A DNA stretch of 64,000 bases from Bacteriovoracaceae bacterium (GCA_024711325.1 JANJTC010000005.1:806001-870000), one strand, 5' to 3'. Shown: positions 1 to 9,092, numbered from the stretch's first letter. Notes: generated by a model not told the origin, from the letters alone. Translations and numbers: made by a program.

Positions 1-169
1 TAAAACGGTGAAATTCACCTTTGGATTCTTTTACACACAAAAAAAGATGGGTTCTTTTTTTAAGCATGTTAAAAGACCGATTGAGTTCAAGTCCACATAA
101 GAAAACCAAGGAAGAGAAGACCAGAATCAACAGACAACTCAGGAGAGTGACTTCACCTCTTTGATTCAC
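1..169 (-). CDS. Partial pilus-associated membrane protein (Flp/Tad locus)
   Basis: The first 56 codons of a gene that runs off the left edge. The start is GTG at 169, whose GTGA overlaps the TGA stop of the preceding gene, so translation is probably coupled. The product begins with a short polar leader ending in RG, then EVTLLS and one hydrophobic segment (about residues 8-25), then basic residues. This resembles the N-terminus of prepilin-like or TadE/TadG-type minor pilus proteins. The family call is inferred from this N-terminus and from being third in an operon that opens with a clear Flp pilin. Most of the protein lies outside the window. Confidence 0.5.
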   Translation of the reverse strand, partial: MNQRGEVTLLSCLLILVFSSLVFLCGLELNRSFNMLKKRTHLFLCVKESKGEFHRF

Positions 170-444
170 AAAACACCAGTCAGCTTCAGATTGAAAGTAT
201 GCTTTTTGGTACCAGGCAACCTTTGCCAGGTTATCACTTCCTCCTGGCGAGAAAGATATAAGTGGCATCTTAAATGCCAACCCCGGTCATTACTCTGGGA
301 ATTAGTGAGAAGTGTCCGAGTTTTAAGTTCAGTACTCTTTAACCAGGCCTCCTGACGACAAACAGTGGCCTTATGAAAGACCACTGCTTCAATCATCAGG
401 TAAATCAGAACGGATAGGGCAAGTAACCAGGAAAGAGCGTTCAT
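166..444 (-). CDS. Small membrane protein, second gene of the Flp pilus operon
   Basis: A 92-aa protein with an N-terminal hydrophobic segment (about residues 4-24, with a glutamate at 19) followed by a basic, Cys-containing tail. Its ATG overlaps the TGA stop of the flp gene upstream and its TGA overlaps the GTG of the next gene, so the three appear translationally coupled. I do not recognise the sequence. Position and topology suggest a minor pilin or TadE-like assembly protein, but there is no clear prepilin cleavage motif. The opposite-strand frame over the same bases (161-355) lacks a ribosome binding site and looks like a shadow. Confidence 0.5.
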   Translation of the reverse strand: MNALSWLLALSVLIYLMIEAVVFHKATVCRQEAWLKSTELKTRTLLTNSQSNDRGWHLRCHLYLSRQEEVITWQRLPGTKKHTFNLKLTGVL

Positions 445-611
445 TTGAGTTCCATATGCTCAGTCACCTGAGATTTCATGTTCTGGATTCGCTTTTGAAC
501 GACTTCGCCGAACTGTTTAACAGCTACCAGACAACAAATCCCTACCAGACTGGATATGATGACGTACTCCATAATGCCTTGACCTTTTTCATTTCTTAGC
601 AGCTTTTTCAT
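441..611 (-). CDS. flp: Flp-family type IVb pilin
   Basis: A 56-aa protein with a strong AAGGAGG ribosome binding site (about 615-621 on the minus strand) just ahead of the ATG. The short charged leader ends in glycine and is followed by QGIMEY. Cleavage after that glycine puts Glu at +5 and Tyr at +6, the hallmark of Flp prepilins processed by a TadV-type peptidase. A hydrophobic helix follows (VIISSLVGICCLVAV), then an amphipathic tail. Flp pilins polymerise into thin adhesive pili assembled by the Tad machinery. No Tad ATPase or secretin is in the window, so the operon must continue past the left edge. Confidence 0.85.
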   Translation of the reverse strand: MKKLLRNEKGQGIMEYVIISSLVGICCLVAVKQFGEVVQKRIQNMKSQVTEHMELK

Positions 612-748
612 TTTGCCTCCTTGATTTAAGAGGCCTGGTTTTACTGGAATAGTGTTAAGGGTGGCGAGAAAAAGGAGGAATAGGAGACGGTTTTATTCAG
701 GATTGAAAAAGTGTAGCGCAAAACGGGGTAAGCTCTTAAAATAATGAC

Positions 749-1342
749 ATGGAAGAAAATAATAAAGTCATCATTTTTGAAAAAAAAGAAATCATCCTCG
801 TTTTAACCTTTGTAGTGGTTCTGATCATTACAAGTTTTACTTTGGGGATTCGTCTGGGAAAGAAACTAGCTTTAGATGAATCTGGTATTAAGGCCGAAGA
901 TGTAAAGACAGTTGAGCTTAAGTCAGCAGTAGAAGAAGATGTTGATAAAACGATGACAGAAGATTCTCAGCTAACAGACGATGAAAAATTAAAAAAGCTC
1001 ATGGATGAATCTAAAAATCGTCTGAATGATGAGCTTGAAAAGTTTTCGACAGAAGAAAAAGTTACCACTGTTCCTGATGAAGCTCCAAAATCTGCAATGG
1101 CAGGCAAATTCACGATTCAACTAGGCTCTTATGAAACAATGGATGAGGCCAAGCAGTTTGCCGAAGGTTTCACTATCAGAGGCTATAGTCCCATAATCAA
1201 TGAAGTGAGAATCGAAGGGAAGGGCAATTGGTATCGTGTAAGCCTGGGTCTTTTCAATTCAGTTGATGAGGCCAAATCCTATATCAAACAAGAGCAAAGT
1301 TTGTTCTCAGGTCAGGATCATATAATTTCTGAAATCAAGTAA
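749..1342 (+). CDS. Membrane-anchored SPOR-domain protein
   Basis: 197 aa with one transmembrane helix (about residues 15-34), a long acidic, Glu/Lys-rich periplasmic linker (about 40-110) and a C-terminal SPOR domain (about 117-196, containing FTIQLGSYETMDEA and WYRVSLGLF). SPOR domains bind peptidoglycan lacking stem peptides and usually place proteins at the division septum, so a cell-division or wall-remodelling role is likely (FtsN/DedD-like architecture, not orthology). The ribosome binding site is weak. Its last 8 bases overlap the 3' end of the convergent purB gene. Confidence 0.85.
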   Translation: MEENNKVIIFEKKEIILVLTFVVVLIITSFTLGIRLGKKLALDESGIKAEDVKTVELKSAVEEDVDKTMTEDSQLTDDEKLKKLMDESKNRLNDELEKFSTEEKVTTVPDEAPKSAMAGKFTIQLGSYETMDEAKQFAEGFTIRGYSPIINEVRIEGKGNWYRVSLGLFNSVDEAKSYIKQEQSLFSGQDHIISEIK

Positions 1343-2615
1343 GAGCATAGGTCTTCTGGATTCTTCTAAAGACAGCCTCTGTTTGCTCTTGATACATCTC
1401 TTCAATGGAATCGAGTTTTAAATTTTCTATTTTAAGACCCTTCTCCTTCAAGATATTAATAAAACCAGTACGGTCTTTGGCCTCAAAAGAAGCGCTTTGA
1501 ATGTGAGCATAGAGTTCTTCTCGAGTTCCTTCATAAGTAGGAATAAGTTTATGGAGGATATAACTTGAAGCTGTGGCAAATTCAGATTCAACCTTAGACT
1601 TAATCTTTTCTTCATTTAAGTGAAGCTCTCTGATCATTTTAGAGGCCCGTCTAAGAGCATAAACAGTTAAACCAAAACTATCCGGTAGCCACATCCTCTC
1701 GGCCGATGAATGGGAGATGTCTCTTTCGTGCCAAAGAAGTGTATTTTCATGTGCGATCAATTCATGGGAACGAATGACTCTGGATATGCCTGAAATATTT
1801 TCTGAAGCAATTGGATTTTTTTTATGAGGCATAGTGGATGAGCCTTTTTGGCCCGGTTTAAAACCCTCCACGACTTCATTTACGTCAGACCGATGTAGAT
1901 GTCTGATTTCAATTGCCAGGCGTTCAAGGGCATTGGCAATACCGGCCTGGAGAGAGGCCAGCGTCGCCAGTCGATCTCGTGGTATGACTTGAGTTGAGAG
2001 CGGTTCTACTTTCAACTTCAGTCTCGCTAAAACTTTTTCCTCAACTTGAGGAGTGAGGATAGTGTAGTTCCCTACGGCACCGGACATCTGGCCTGTAAGA
2101 TTTTGCTCATATTCAGTCAGCTCTTTCAAGCGTCTTGAGAACTCAGCAACGTAAGAAAGAAATTTAAAACCAAAGCTCATGGGTTCAGCGAACATGCCAT
2201 GTGAGCGCCCCAAAGTGTAAAGGTTTTTGCAGGAGCTGGCCTTAATCCACAGAGCATCTCTTAGTTCAATTAATGCCTTAAGTTCGATTTTAAGTGAGTC
2301 GCGAATCTGAAGAGAAAGGGCCGTATCTATGATATCGGAAGAGGTACAGCCGTAATGAAAGAATTTCCCATTGACCCCTGCTTGCTCAGTGATAGAACTG
2401 CAGAAAGCGATCACATCATGATGAACGCTGGCCTCTATTTCGTGGATACGTGAGAGATTAATTTTTGCTTGCGCAAAATCAGAACTCACTTTTGGAATCA
2501 ATTTTAATTCTTCCAGGGAATGCAGGAGTGCCATTTCAACTTGAAAGAAGTAGGAGAACTTTTGGTCCTCGGCCCAGATTGAACTAATTTCAGAAACTTC
2601 GTATCTAGGAATCAT
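1335..2615 (-). CDS. purB: Adenylosuccinate lyase
   Basis: 426 aa. Cleaves adenylosuccinate to AMP and SAICAR to AICAR, both with release of fumarate, in purine synthesis. The superfamily signature GSSTMPHKKNP with its catalytic serine is present, along with the conserved GRSHGMFAEP and TSSDIIDTA segments. Length matches the compact Bacillus-type enzymes rather than the longer E. coli form. It starts 3 nt after the stop of the upstream exported-protein gene, so it is probably co-transcribed with it and the TolC-family gene. The 3' end overlaps that of the SPOR gene. Confidence 0.95.
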   Translation of the reverse strand: MIPRYEVSEISSIWAEDQKFSYFFQVEMALLHSLEELKLIPKVSSDFAQAKINLSRIHEIEASVHHDVIAFCSSITEQAGVNGKFFHYGCTSSDIIDTALSLQIRDSLKIELKALIELRDALWIKASSCKNLYTLGRSHGMFAEPMSFGFKFLSYVAEFSRRLKELTEYEQNLTGQMSGAVGNYTILTPQVEEKVLARLKLKVEPLSTQVIPRDRLATLASLQAGIANALERLAIEIRHLHRSDVNEVVEGFKPGQKGSSTMPHKKNPIASENISGISRVIRSHELIAHENTLLWHERDISHSSAERMWLPDSFGLTVYALRRASKMIRELHLNEEKIKSKVESEFATASSYILHKLIPTYEGTREELYAHIQSASFEAKDRTGFINILKEKGLKIENLKLDSIEEMYQEQTEAVFRRIQKTYALT

Positions 2616-2618
2616 AGT

Positions 2619-3380
2619 TTAATAGAAAAAGCCTAATTCAAAAGCAAGTGAGAGCCAGCCCAAGGCAAGAGAGCGTTCGCTCTTCTTTTCTTCACCAATG
2701 GCATCTCGGGTTACACTTGCAACGTTATAGGATAGTTTCCCTCCGTAAAAAAATGAAGTACTGGAACGTTTATGCAGACCATAGTTAGTGGTTAAACCAT
2801 AACCCTGATATTCCTGATCAATGAATGATTCATTCAGACGCAGGCCATTTACAAAAACATCGACCGATTCGAACATATCTTCTGTTTCAAAGAAATCCAG
2901 TAAGAGCTTAAATCGATAACCCACACCCAGTCCAGCTGCCATCACTGTGTTTTTTGCATCACTCGGGCGAACAAAATTACTCTCAGCATTTATATCACTG
3001 CCACTTGAGTGATTTCTGGTGATTGCAGCAAAATAGGTCTGATGTTGAAAGAATTGAAATCCCCACCATATTTGATTATAGCTTGAGCTACGCCGCATAT
3101 AGGAAAGTTCAGCACCAAGAATATCATTGGGATGTTCATAACTTCCGGAAATATGACCGGCCACAGAAAAGCGATTTTTGTCGGTCCCGGTATAACGACG
3201 CTGGTCCTTAATCCCAAGGTCAGTATTGAAATCATAAATCATGCTTTCATTCCTGAGATATTTTTCAGGTTTTTGAATTAAAATTTCTTCCGCATCAGGA
3301 TTAAGTTCTTCTTCCGTTAAATCAAACGGACCGGCATACAGATTAATGGGTAATAACAGGAGAAGTATGTATTTCATCAT
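2619..3380 (-). CDS. Exported protein, probable outer-membrane beta-barrel
   Basis: 253 aa with a signal peptide (cleavage near LYAGP, residue 16). The rest alternates polar and aromatic residues and ends in ELGFFY, with a C-terminal aromatic as expected for BAM-inserted outer-membrane proteins. No family recognised. The ATG overlaps the TAA of the upstream TolC-family gene (TAATG), and an alternative Met lies one codon later. Close linkage suggests it works with, or is simply co-expressed with, the TolC-like channel. The barrel assignment is inferred from sequence pattern only. Confidence 0.6.
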   Translation of the reverse strand: MMKYILLLLLPINLYAGPFDLTEEELNPDAEEILIQKPEKYLRNESMIYDFNTDLGIKDQRRYTGTDKNRFSVAGHISGSYEHPNDILGAELSYMRRSSSYNQIWWGFQFFQHQTYFAAITRNHSSGSDINAESNFVRPSDAKNTVMAAGLGVGYRFKLLLDFFETEDMFESVDVFVNGLRLNESFIDQEYQGYGLTTNYGLHKRSSTSFFYGGKLSYNVASVTRDAIGEEKKSERSLALGWLSLAFELGFFY

Positions 3381-4873
3381 TACCTCTGGGCCAATTGTTC
3401 AAAGTTCTCGCCAGGGAAATCTTCCAAACCCATATAATCAGCAAGTTCAAGTTTTTTTAAGAGATGCTCAAATTTTACATTCTCAGAATTAGAATGTGAA
3501 AAAACCAGGTTATCAATAGCGAGTTTAATATCTGAATAAGAAGCTTTCCCACCAATATAATTATCGAGAACCGAATCATAGTTACTCTGAGCGTTTTTAT
3601 GCTGGAATTGAGCAATCTCAACTTTCTGTTCAAGGTAACGGAGAGTTTTATAGATGGTACGGACTTTAATTTCTAACTGGCGTTTGGTGTTGAAGTAATT
3701 GATCTCGGCAATTCTTTTGTTGAGATAAGACTGTTGATTATCACGTGAATTAAAGAACCCACCTTCACCTAATAAAGTCCACTTCATATCAATTGCCGCT
3801 ACCAGTTCAATGTTTCTATTGCCTGGAGAGGTCTGATAATTCCAGGAAGTTCCCTCTGGATCAAATCCAGTGCGGTAAGTTCCAAGGTTAAAAGAAAATT
3901 TTGGAAGAGGAAGATTGTCTTTCAACGTTTTCTCGTAAGTCCGGTTAGCATTATCATATTGAAGTTTTGCATTTCGGAAATCGACTGATTGTTCTTCAGC
4001 GAGCTTCAACGCTTCTTCCATAGATGTGTTTACTGAAACATATTTTAATTGTTCTTGAGTGCGGTAAGAACCTCGCCATTCATCTCCCAAAAGATTTGCC
4101 AGGGCCTCTTCCTGAAGACCAACATCATAAAGTGATTCTTGATATTCAGTTTGCGAACGAAGGTATTCAGAGCGGGTCTGATAATATTCTTGGGCACGAA
4201 TTTTACGAAGTTGTAATTTTTCCCGGGCCAGGCGATGAATGAAAGAAGTTTGCCTTAACTGCTCTTGTCTGATGCGTTTAATTTCTTTAGTTCTAATGAG
4301 GTTAAAGTATTGAGTGATCAGATCAAACTTAAGACGCCTGCGCGCCTCTGAGAGCTGTTGATTGGCCCGATTTAAGGTTTGTTTGTCATTTTGATATTGA
4401 AGATAATCTCTGCCCCAGTTAAAGAGAGTGTACTCATCAATCACCAGTCCGAGACTACCCGTTGGTGCCTTCTGAGCTCCCATACCGGGATTAGACTGAG
4501 ATGATTCACGGAAGCGGTCAATCCGATGATTGGAGGTTTCTAGTTCCAGAGAAACTGTGGGAAGCCAGAACTTTTGATAAAGATCCGTCTTCAAAAGATC
4601 AATTTGCTCTTTTTGCTGATCCCGAATCTGTTCAAAAGGGTTTCGCCTAAAACCTTCCTCTAAAACAGATCTCAGATCTAAGGAGCGTCCATCTTTAGCA
4701 GGATCTTTTTCGTCAACCAGATTTCGTTTAGCAGTCCAACGACTTTTAGTGCGACTAGGAGCAGACTCTGTTATATCCTGCCCAATGGCCGTTTCAAGAG
4801 CTGAAAGATCCTCATCCTGTGCATAGATGACGGAACTCCCTAAAAGAAGAAAGATCAAGAGCGCTTTTTCCAA
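3380..4873 (-). CDS. TolC-family outer-membrane efflux protein
   Basis: 497 aa. Signal peptide (residues 1-18, cleavage near IYAQ), then the long alpha-helical repeats of the outer membrane efflux protein family, including DLITQYFNLIRTKEIKRIRQEQL and the second-half counterpart around KVRTIYKTLRYLEQKVEIAQ. Such proteins form trimeric outer-membrane ducts for type I secretion or tripartite efflux pumps. No inner-membrane or adaptor partner is next to it. The start is a TTG at 4873, about 8 nt after GGGAG. A promoter-like pair lies just upstream. It heads a run with the barrel-like protein gene and purB. Confidence 0.8.
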   Translation of the reverse strand: MEKALLIFLLLGSSVIYAQDEDLSALETAIGQDITESAPSRTKSRWTAKRNLVDEKDPAKDGRSLDLRSVLEEGFRRNPFEQIRDQQKEQIDLLKTDLYQKFWLPTVSLELETSNHRIDRFRESSQSNPGMGAQKAPTGSLGLVIDEYTLFNWGRDYLQYQNDKQTLNRANQQLSEARRRLKFDLITQYFNLIRTKEIKRIRQEQLRQTSFIHRLAREKLQLRKIRAQEYYQTRSEYLRSQTEYQESLYDVGLQEEALANLLGDEWRGSYRTQEQLKYVSVNTSMEEALKLAEEQSVDFRNAKLQYDNANRTYEKTLKDNLPLPKFSFNLGTYRTGFDPEGTSWNYQTSPGNRNIELVAAIDMKWTLLGEGGFFNSRDNQQSYLNKRIAEINYFNTKRQLEIKVRTIYKTLRYLEQKVEIAQFQHKNAQSNYDSVLDNYIGGKASYSDIKLAIDNLVFSHSNSENVKFEHLLKKLELADYMGLEDFPGENFEQLAQR

Positions 4874-4890
4874 AGCTTATTCTCCCAGAA

Positions 4891-4919
4891 ATAATATGTG
4901 TGTGCGGGAGAAAGTGTAA
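4891..4919 (-). promoter_or_regulatory. Candidate sigma-70 promoter for the TolC-family gene
   Basis: On the minus strand, TTACAC (4914-4919) is separated by 17 nt from TATTAT (4891-4896). The predicted start point lies almost on the ribosome binding site of the gene starting at 4873, implying a very short leader. The same bases include a TTCTCCC/GGGAGAA inverted pair (4880-4886 and 4906-4912). Pattern match only. Confidence 0.35.
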
Positions 4920-4950
4920 CATTAAGAATTCTGAGAAGTAAAATCAGATA

Positions 4951-5313
4951 TTAAAGGGAAAGACCGGGACAGCCTGAACGTACGATGTTTTCTTCCATCG
5001 ATTCAATTTGAAGATTCGTCAGATGAAGTTCATTTTTCACTTTCACCTGATTGGCCTTTAAACGGCCATGCAAAGTTTCGCGGGCCTTAGGACTTTTTTT
5101 AATTAGATCTTCGTTCCTTTGGAGAAGGCTATTGAGACGTTGTTGGATTTTAATTTTATCTGCACGTTCTTTAAAAAGTTCCCGACAACGAAGACTTAGG
5201 ACAGGTTTTGTGATGGCATCTTGCATTATGGCTTCTTCCTGAGCAAAACTCACCAGAGAAAGTGCCAAAACAATGACGGTTAAAAAGCGTTTCATATTGT
5301 TTAAGTTTATCAT
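4951..5313 (-). CDS. Small exported helical protein, unknown function
   Basis: 120 aa with a hydrophobic signal sequence (cleavage near SFAQ, about residue 24), followed by an acidic stretch and a Lys/Leu-rich helical region likely to form a coiled coil. There are two Cys in the mature part (around CRELF and GCPGL) that could form a disulfide. GGAG 4 nt before the ATG at 5313 supports this start over an internal Met at 5295. No family recognised. Confidence 0.55.
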   Translation of the reverse strand: MINLNNMKRFLTVIVLALSLVSFAQEEAIMQDAITKPVLSLRCRELFKERADKIKIQQRLNSLLQRNEDLIKKSPKARETLHGRLKANQVKVKNELHLTNLQIESMEENIVRSGCPGLSL

Positions 5314-5417
5314 GACACTCCATTAACGCAAAGTTGAATCTCGCTCCCATTTGATTGTCGTATGCTTCCAAAAATCTTAAGATGAGGAGTCAATTTAAAA
5401 TCAAGGTTCACCTGTTT

Positions 5418-6152
5418 ATGGCAAGAGTTGTCGTTCTCATTCCGGCCCGTTATCAATCATCACGTTTTCCTGGGAAGCCTCTGACACTCATCTCTGGAAT
5501 TTCCATGATTCAAAGAGTTTTCAATAATTGTCAGGAATCAGGATTTCCGACTTATGTTGTAACCGATCATGATGGCATTGAAGCGGAGGTTATAGCTTTC
5601 GGTGGAAAAGTTTTACGAGTTAATGATGATGTCCCTTCTGGATCAGAAAGGATTGCTCTGGCCTATGAAAGATTTCTAAAACAAGAAAGCCCTGAACTCG
5701 TGATCAATGTTCAAGGAGATGAGCCGCTCTTGAAAGGAAATGTGTTAAAAGAACTGGCAGAGTTTCATTTGAACTCTTCTTTCGATCTGGGGACTCTCTT
5801 GCGTGAGCGTTCAGTTAAAGAGGATGATTTCAAAAATCCTAATGTTGTCAAAGCTGTTTATAGTCCGATATCAAAACAATGTTTATATTTTTCAAGGCAA
5901 TCTCTTCCATTCGATCGTGATGGGGGGAGAGAGCATTCCTGGTACCAGCACATAGGTGTTTATAGTTACAGACCAAAAGCATTATCGGCATTTGTTAAGT
6001 TTTCAGTTTCTCCTCTGGAAGATCTTGAAAAACTTGAACAACTTCGTGCGCTTGAAAATCAAATGACCATTGGTGCAGTACTTACCACTCAAAAATTAAT
6101 TGGCGTAGATGTCCCTGGTGACGTTAAAAAAGTTGAAGGAGTCCTTTCGTGA
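5418..6152 (+). CDS. kdsB: 3-deoxy-manno-octulosonate cytidylyltransferase
   Basis: 244 aa from the ATG at 5418. Activates KDO with CTP to CMP-KDO for lipid A core assembly. N-terminal nucleotide-binding motif IPARYQSSRFPGKPL, then INVQGDEPLL and YQHIGVYSYRP, all characteristic of the family. The frame is open upstream to 5355, but the family normally starts a few residues before IPAR, so 5418 is preferred. The last 4 bases overlap pyrG (GTGA), coupling the CMP-KDO enzyme to the CTP-making enzyme. Confidence 0.93.
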   Translation: MARVVVLIPARYQSSRFPGKPLTLISGISMIQRVFNNCQESGFPTYVVTDHDGIEAEVIAFGGKVLRVNDDVPSGSERIALAYERFLKQESPELVINVQGDEPLLKGNVLKELAEFHLNSSFDLGTLLRERSVKEDDFKNPNVVKAVYSPISKQCLYFSRQSLPFDRDGGREHSWYQHIGVYSYRPKALSAFVKFSVSPLEDLEKLEQLRALENQMTIGAVLTTQKLIGVDVPGDVKKVEGVLS

Positions 6153-7747
6153 GGAAGCATAGTAAAAAGTATATTTTCATAACTGGTGGTGTGACGAGTT
6201 CTCTGGGGAAAGGTCTGGCCGCTGCCAGTATCGGTTGCCTATTGGAGAGAAGAGGCATCAAAATCAACATGCTTAAGATGGACCCGTACATCAATGTTGA
6301 TCCAGGTACCATGAGTCCAACTCAGCATGGAGAAGTTTTTGTGACTGACGATGGAGCTGAGACTGATCTTGATTTAGGTCATTATGAGAGATTTACCTCT
6401 TTGACACTTACCCGTGAGAACAATTTCACTACGGGTAAAGTTTATCTTCAGGTGATTGAAAATGAACGTGAAGGTAAGTATCTCGGGAAAACGGTCCAGG
6501 TCGTTCCCCATATTACGGATGAAATTAAGCGACGGATTCATTTGGCGAGTGAGGACTGTGATCTTTTAATTGGAGAAATCGGCGGGACAGTCGGAGATAT
6601 TGAATCTCTCCCTTTCATGGAATCAATCCGTCAGTTTGCTTTGGATGTAGGCTCAGAGAATGTTCTTTATATTCATTTAGTTCTGATCCCTTATATTGAA
6701 GCCGCTGGCGAATTAAAATCTAAACCTGCTCAGCATTCAGTCAAAGAACTTCGATCAATCGGGCTATTTCCACAGATGATTATTTGTCGTGCCGATCGGG
6801 AAGTGGATAGTTCGATTCTTGAGAAGATTTCTCTATTCTGTAATGTGCCTAAGCAGAATGTTTTCCAATCAATTGATTTAGACCTCATTTATAAAGTTCC
6901 CAAAGCTTTTCATGATCAGGGACTGGATAAGAGAATTATCGAGCTTTTAGGTATGTGGGCCACTGAACCTAAAATGGATGAGATCAATAAAGTCATTTAC
7001 AATGCTGATCACCCACTTAAAGAAGTGAACATTGGTATTGTGGGTAAATACACTGAGTTAATTGAATCCTATAAATCTCTGGATGAAGCTCTAAGACATG
7101 CGGCCCTTGCCAATCAGGTGAAACTAAACCGTATCTACATTGATGCTGAAGATCTGGAGAAAGGTGTTAAAAGCGATCTTCTGGAAAAGGTCGATGGGAT
7201 ATTGGTTCCAGGAGGCTTTGGATCGCGCGGGACGGAAGGAAAAATCAAGGCCATACAATACGCCCGTGAAAAGAAGAAACCATTTTTTGGTATTTGTCTG
7301 GGACTTCAGCTGTCAGTCATTGAGTTTGCCCGGAACGTTGTGGGCATTAAAGATGCCACCTCTATGGAGTTTGCTGATACAGGGGATATGCTGGTTCACT
7401 ATATGTCAGGTCAAAGTAAGGATGGGGCCAAGGGTGGGAGCATGCGCCTTGGGGCTTATGATTGTGAATTTCAGGAAGGAACTCTCGGGTATAAAGTTTA
7501 TGGGGCCCGCATGATTTCAGAAAGACACCGGCATCGGCTCGAAGTGAATAATGAATATATTGAAAAATTAACTGAGAAAGGTCTGGTTGTTTCCGGGAAA
7601 AATCCCGCGCTTAACTTAGTTGAAGTCATTGAACTCAGTGATCACCCTTATTTTATAGCTTGTCAGTATCATCCCGAATTTAAATCACGACCATTTAAAC
7701 CGCATCCACTCTTTGCTTCCTTTGTGAAAGCAAGTGCGAAACTTTAA
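6149..7747 (+). CDS. pyrG: CTP synthase
   Basis: 532 aa. ATP-dependent amination of UTP to CTP using glutamine. The N-terminal synthetase domain starts KYIFITGGVTSSLGKGL, with GEIGGTVGDIES and the KMDPYINVDPG segment. The C-terminal class I glutamine amidotransferase domain has the catalytic Cys in FFGICLGLQ and the His/Glu pair in CQYHPEF. The start is GTG at 6149, with AAGGAG upstream inside kdsB. Sits in the frequently seen order kdsB-pyrG-kdsA-kdsC. Confidence 0.97.
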   Translation: MRKHSKKYIFITGGVTSSLGKGLAAASIGCLLERRGIKINMLKMDPYINVDPGTMSPTQHGEVFVTDDGAETDLDLGHYERFTSLTLTRENNFTTGKVYLQVIENEREGKYLGKTVQVVPHITDEIKRRIHLASEDCDLLIGEIGGTVGDIESLPFMESIRQFALDVGSENVLYIHLVLIPYIEAAGELKSKPAQHSVKELRSIGLFPQMIICRADREVDSSILEKISLFCNVPKQNVFQSIDLDLIYKVPKAFHDQGLDKRIIELLGMWATEPKMDEINKVIYNADHPLKEVNIGIVGKYTELIESYKSLDEALRHAALANQVKLNRIYIDAEDLEKGVKSDLLEKVDGILVPGGFGSRGTEGKIKAIQYAREKKKPFFGICLGLQLSVIEFARNVVGIKDATSMEFADTGDMLVHYMSGQSKDGAKGGSMRLGAYDCEFQEGTLGYKVYGARMISERHRHRLEVNNEYIEKLTEKGLVVSGKNPALNLVEVIELSDHPYFIACQYHPEFKSRPFKPHPLFASFVKASAKL

Positions 7748-7758
7748 GGAATAAGAAT

Positions 7759-8559
7759 ATGAAAAAAATGGATTTCTACATAGGTCCTTGTGTTATTGAA
7801 AGCGCAGATCTTGCGACCCAAATTGCTGAGACTCTGATTAAAGACCTCGAACCGTTTAAAGATGAAATCAATCTCCACTTTAAGGGAAGTTTTGATAAGG
7901 CCAATCGTTCTTCTTTTACCAGTTACCGAGGTCCCGGAATTGATGAAGGTCTTAAAATATTAGAAATGATCAATAAGCAATTTGGTCTTCCTACTTTGAC
8001 GGATTTTCATACTCCTGATCAAGCAGAGACTGTCGCAAAGTCAGTCAGCGTTCTTCAGGTTCCGGCCTTTCTTTGCCGCCAAACAGATATGATTTTTGCC
8101 GGCGCCGAGGCCTGTAAAAAATATGACCGCGAATTGAAAGTTAAAAAAGGTCAGTTCTTATCTCCTGAAGAGACCAAGAACATTGTGGATAAGGCCTCTC
8201 ACTTTCTCCCTAAAGACAAAATTCTTCTGACTGAACGTGGTTCATCTTTTGGTTATAACAACCTGGTGGTGGACATGGCCTCTTTTCAGATCATGAAATC
8301 ATTTGGGGTAAGAGCAATTCATGATGCCACTCATTGTGTTCAGCGCCCAGGAGGCCTTGGAACTGCAACAGGCGGCAAGCGTGAACAGATTTTGGTATTG
8401 GCCAGAGCTGCCGTGGCAGCGGGAGCAGACGGAATCTTTATGGAGTGTCATCCAAATCCGGATAAGGCATTGTCTGATGCCGCGACAGCATTACCACTTA
8501 ATCAGGTTAAATCTATTGTTGAAAAACTTCTAAAAATCCGTCGTGCGGTGGAAGAATGA
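7759..8559 (+). CDS. kdsA: 3-deoxy-8-phosphooctulonate synthase
   Basis: 266 aa. Condenses phosphoenolpyruvate with arabinose 5-phosphate to KDO-8-phosphate. Contains the family motifs IGPCVIES, FKGSFDKANRSS, LTERGSSFGYNNL and ATHCVQRPGG. A Cys in IGPCVIE together with the later His, Glu and Asp positions is compatible with either metal-dependent or metal-independent forms; I did not decide which. Preceded by AAGGAAT. Its TGA overlaps the kdsC ATG. Confidence 0.95.
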   Translation: MKKMDFYIGPCVIESADLATQIAETLIKDLEPFKDEINLHFKGSFDKANRSSFTSYRGPGIDEGLKILEMINKQFGLPTLTDFHTPDQAETVAKSVSVLQVPAFLCRQTDMIFAGAEACKKYDRELKVKKGQFLSPEETKNIVDKASHFLPKDKILLTERGSSFGYNNLVVDMASFQIMKSFGVRAIHDATHCVQRPGGLGTATGGKREQILVLARAAVAAGADGIFMECHPNPDKALSDAATALPLNQVKSIVEKLLKIRRAVEE

Positions 8560-9092
8560 GTTTAAGAGAGACTGCTAAGAAGTTTGAAGCCAAACTGAAG
8601 AAAATAAAAGTCGTCATCTTTGATCTGGATGGCATTCTGACTGATGCCCATGTGTGGTGGGCCAGTGAAGAAGTGGGATTTAACAGAACCTTCAACATTT
8701 ATGATGGCTACGGGATGAAAGTCCTGATGAAGGCCGGACTGATGGTGGGAGTGATCACTGGTGGTAACAGTGTTTCAGTATTGAAAAGAACTGATCAGTT
8801 GGGCCTTGATTTTTGTTATGCTGGTAATGAAGACAAACGCCAGGCATTTCTGGATGTGATGAAACGTTATAGTGTAACAGCAGAAGAAATTCTTTATATG
8901 GGGGATGAGCTCTTTGACATTCCTCTTCTTAAAAAGGCCGGTTTCTCAGCAACGGTGCCAAACACTTGTGAAGAAGTTTTGGAAATCGTTGATTATGTAA
9001 CGAAAAGAGAAAGCGGTAAGGGATGCGCCCGGGAAGTGATTGATCTTGTTCGTTATGCTCAGGATATTACACCAGAGAATGAGGATTTCTAA
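8556..9092 (+). CDS. kdsC: 3-deoxy-manno-octulosonate-8-phosphatase (HAD superfamily)
   Basis: 178 aa. Dephosphorylates KDO-8-phosphate to KDO. HAD motif I is VVIFDLDGILTD (more often DVDGVLTDG in the family), followed by GVITGGNS (motif II), and YMGDELFDIPLL (motif IV with its Asp residues). Length fits the cap-less KdsC type. ATGA overlap with kdsA and TAATG overlap with the following membrane protein gene make this part of one coupled operon. Confidence 0.92.
   Translation: MSLRETAKKFEAKLKKIKVVIFDLDGILTDAHVWWASEEVGFNRTFNIYDGYGMKVLMKAGLMVGVITGGNSVSVLKRTDQLGLDFCYAGNEDKRQAFLDVMKRYSVTAEEILYMGDELFDIPLLKKAGFSATVPNTCEEVLEIVDYVTKRESGKGCAREVIDLVRYAQDITPENEDF

Noticed and set aside
161..355. Plus-strand frame of 64 codons over the pilus genes
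   Set aside because: No ribosome site; the minus-strand reading is coupled on both sides and shows pilus-like features.
7140..7514. 124-codon frame inside pyrG
   Set aside because: pyrG is intact with all catalytic motifs; the alternative frame has no recognisable content.
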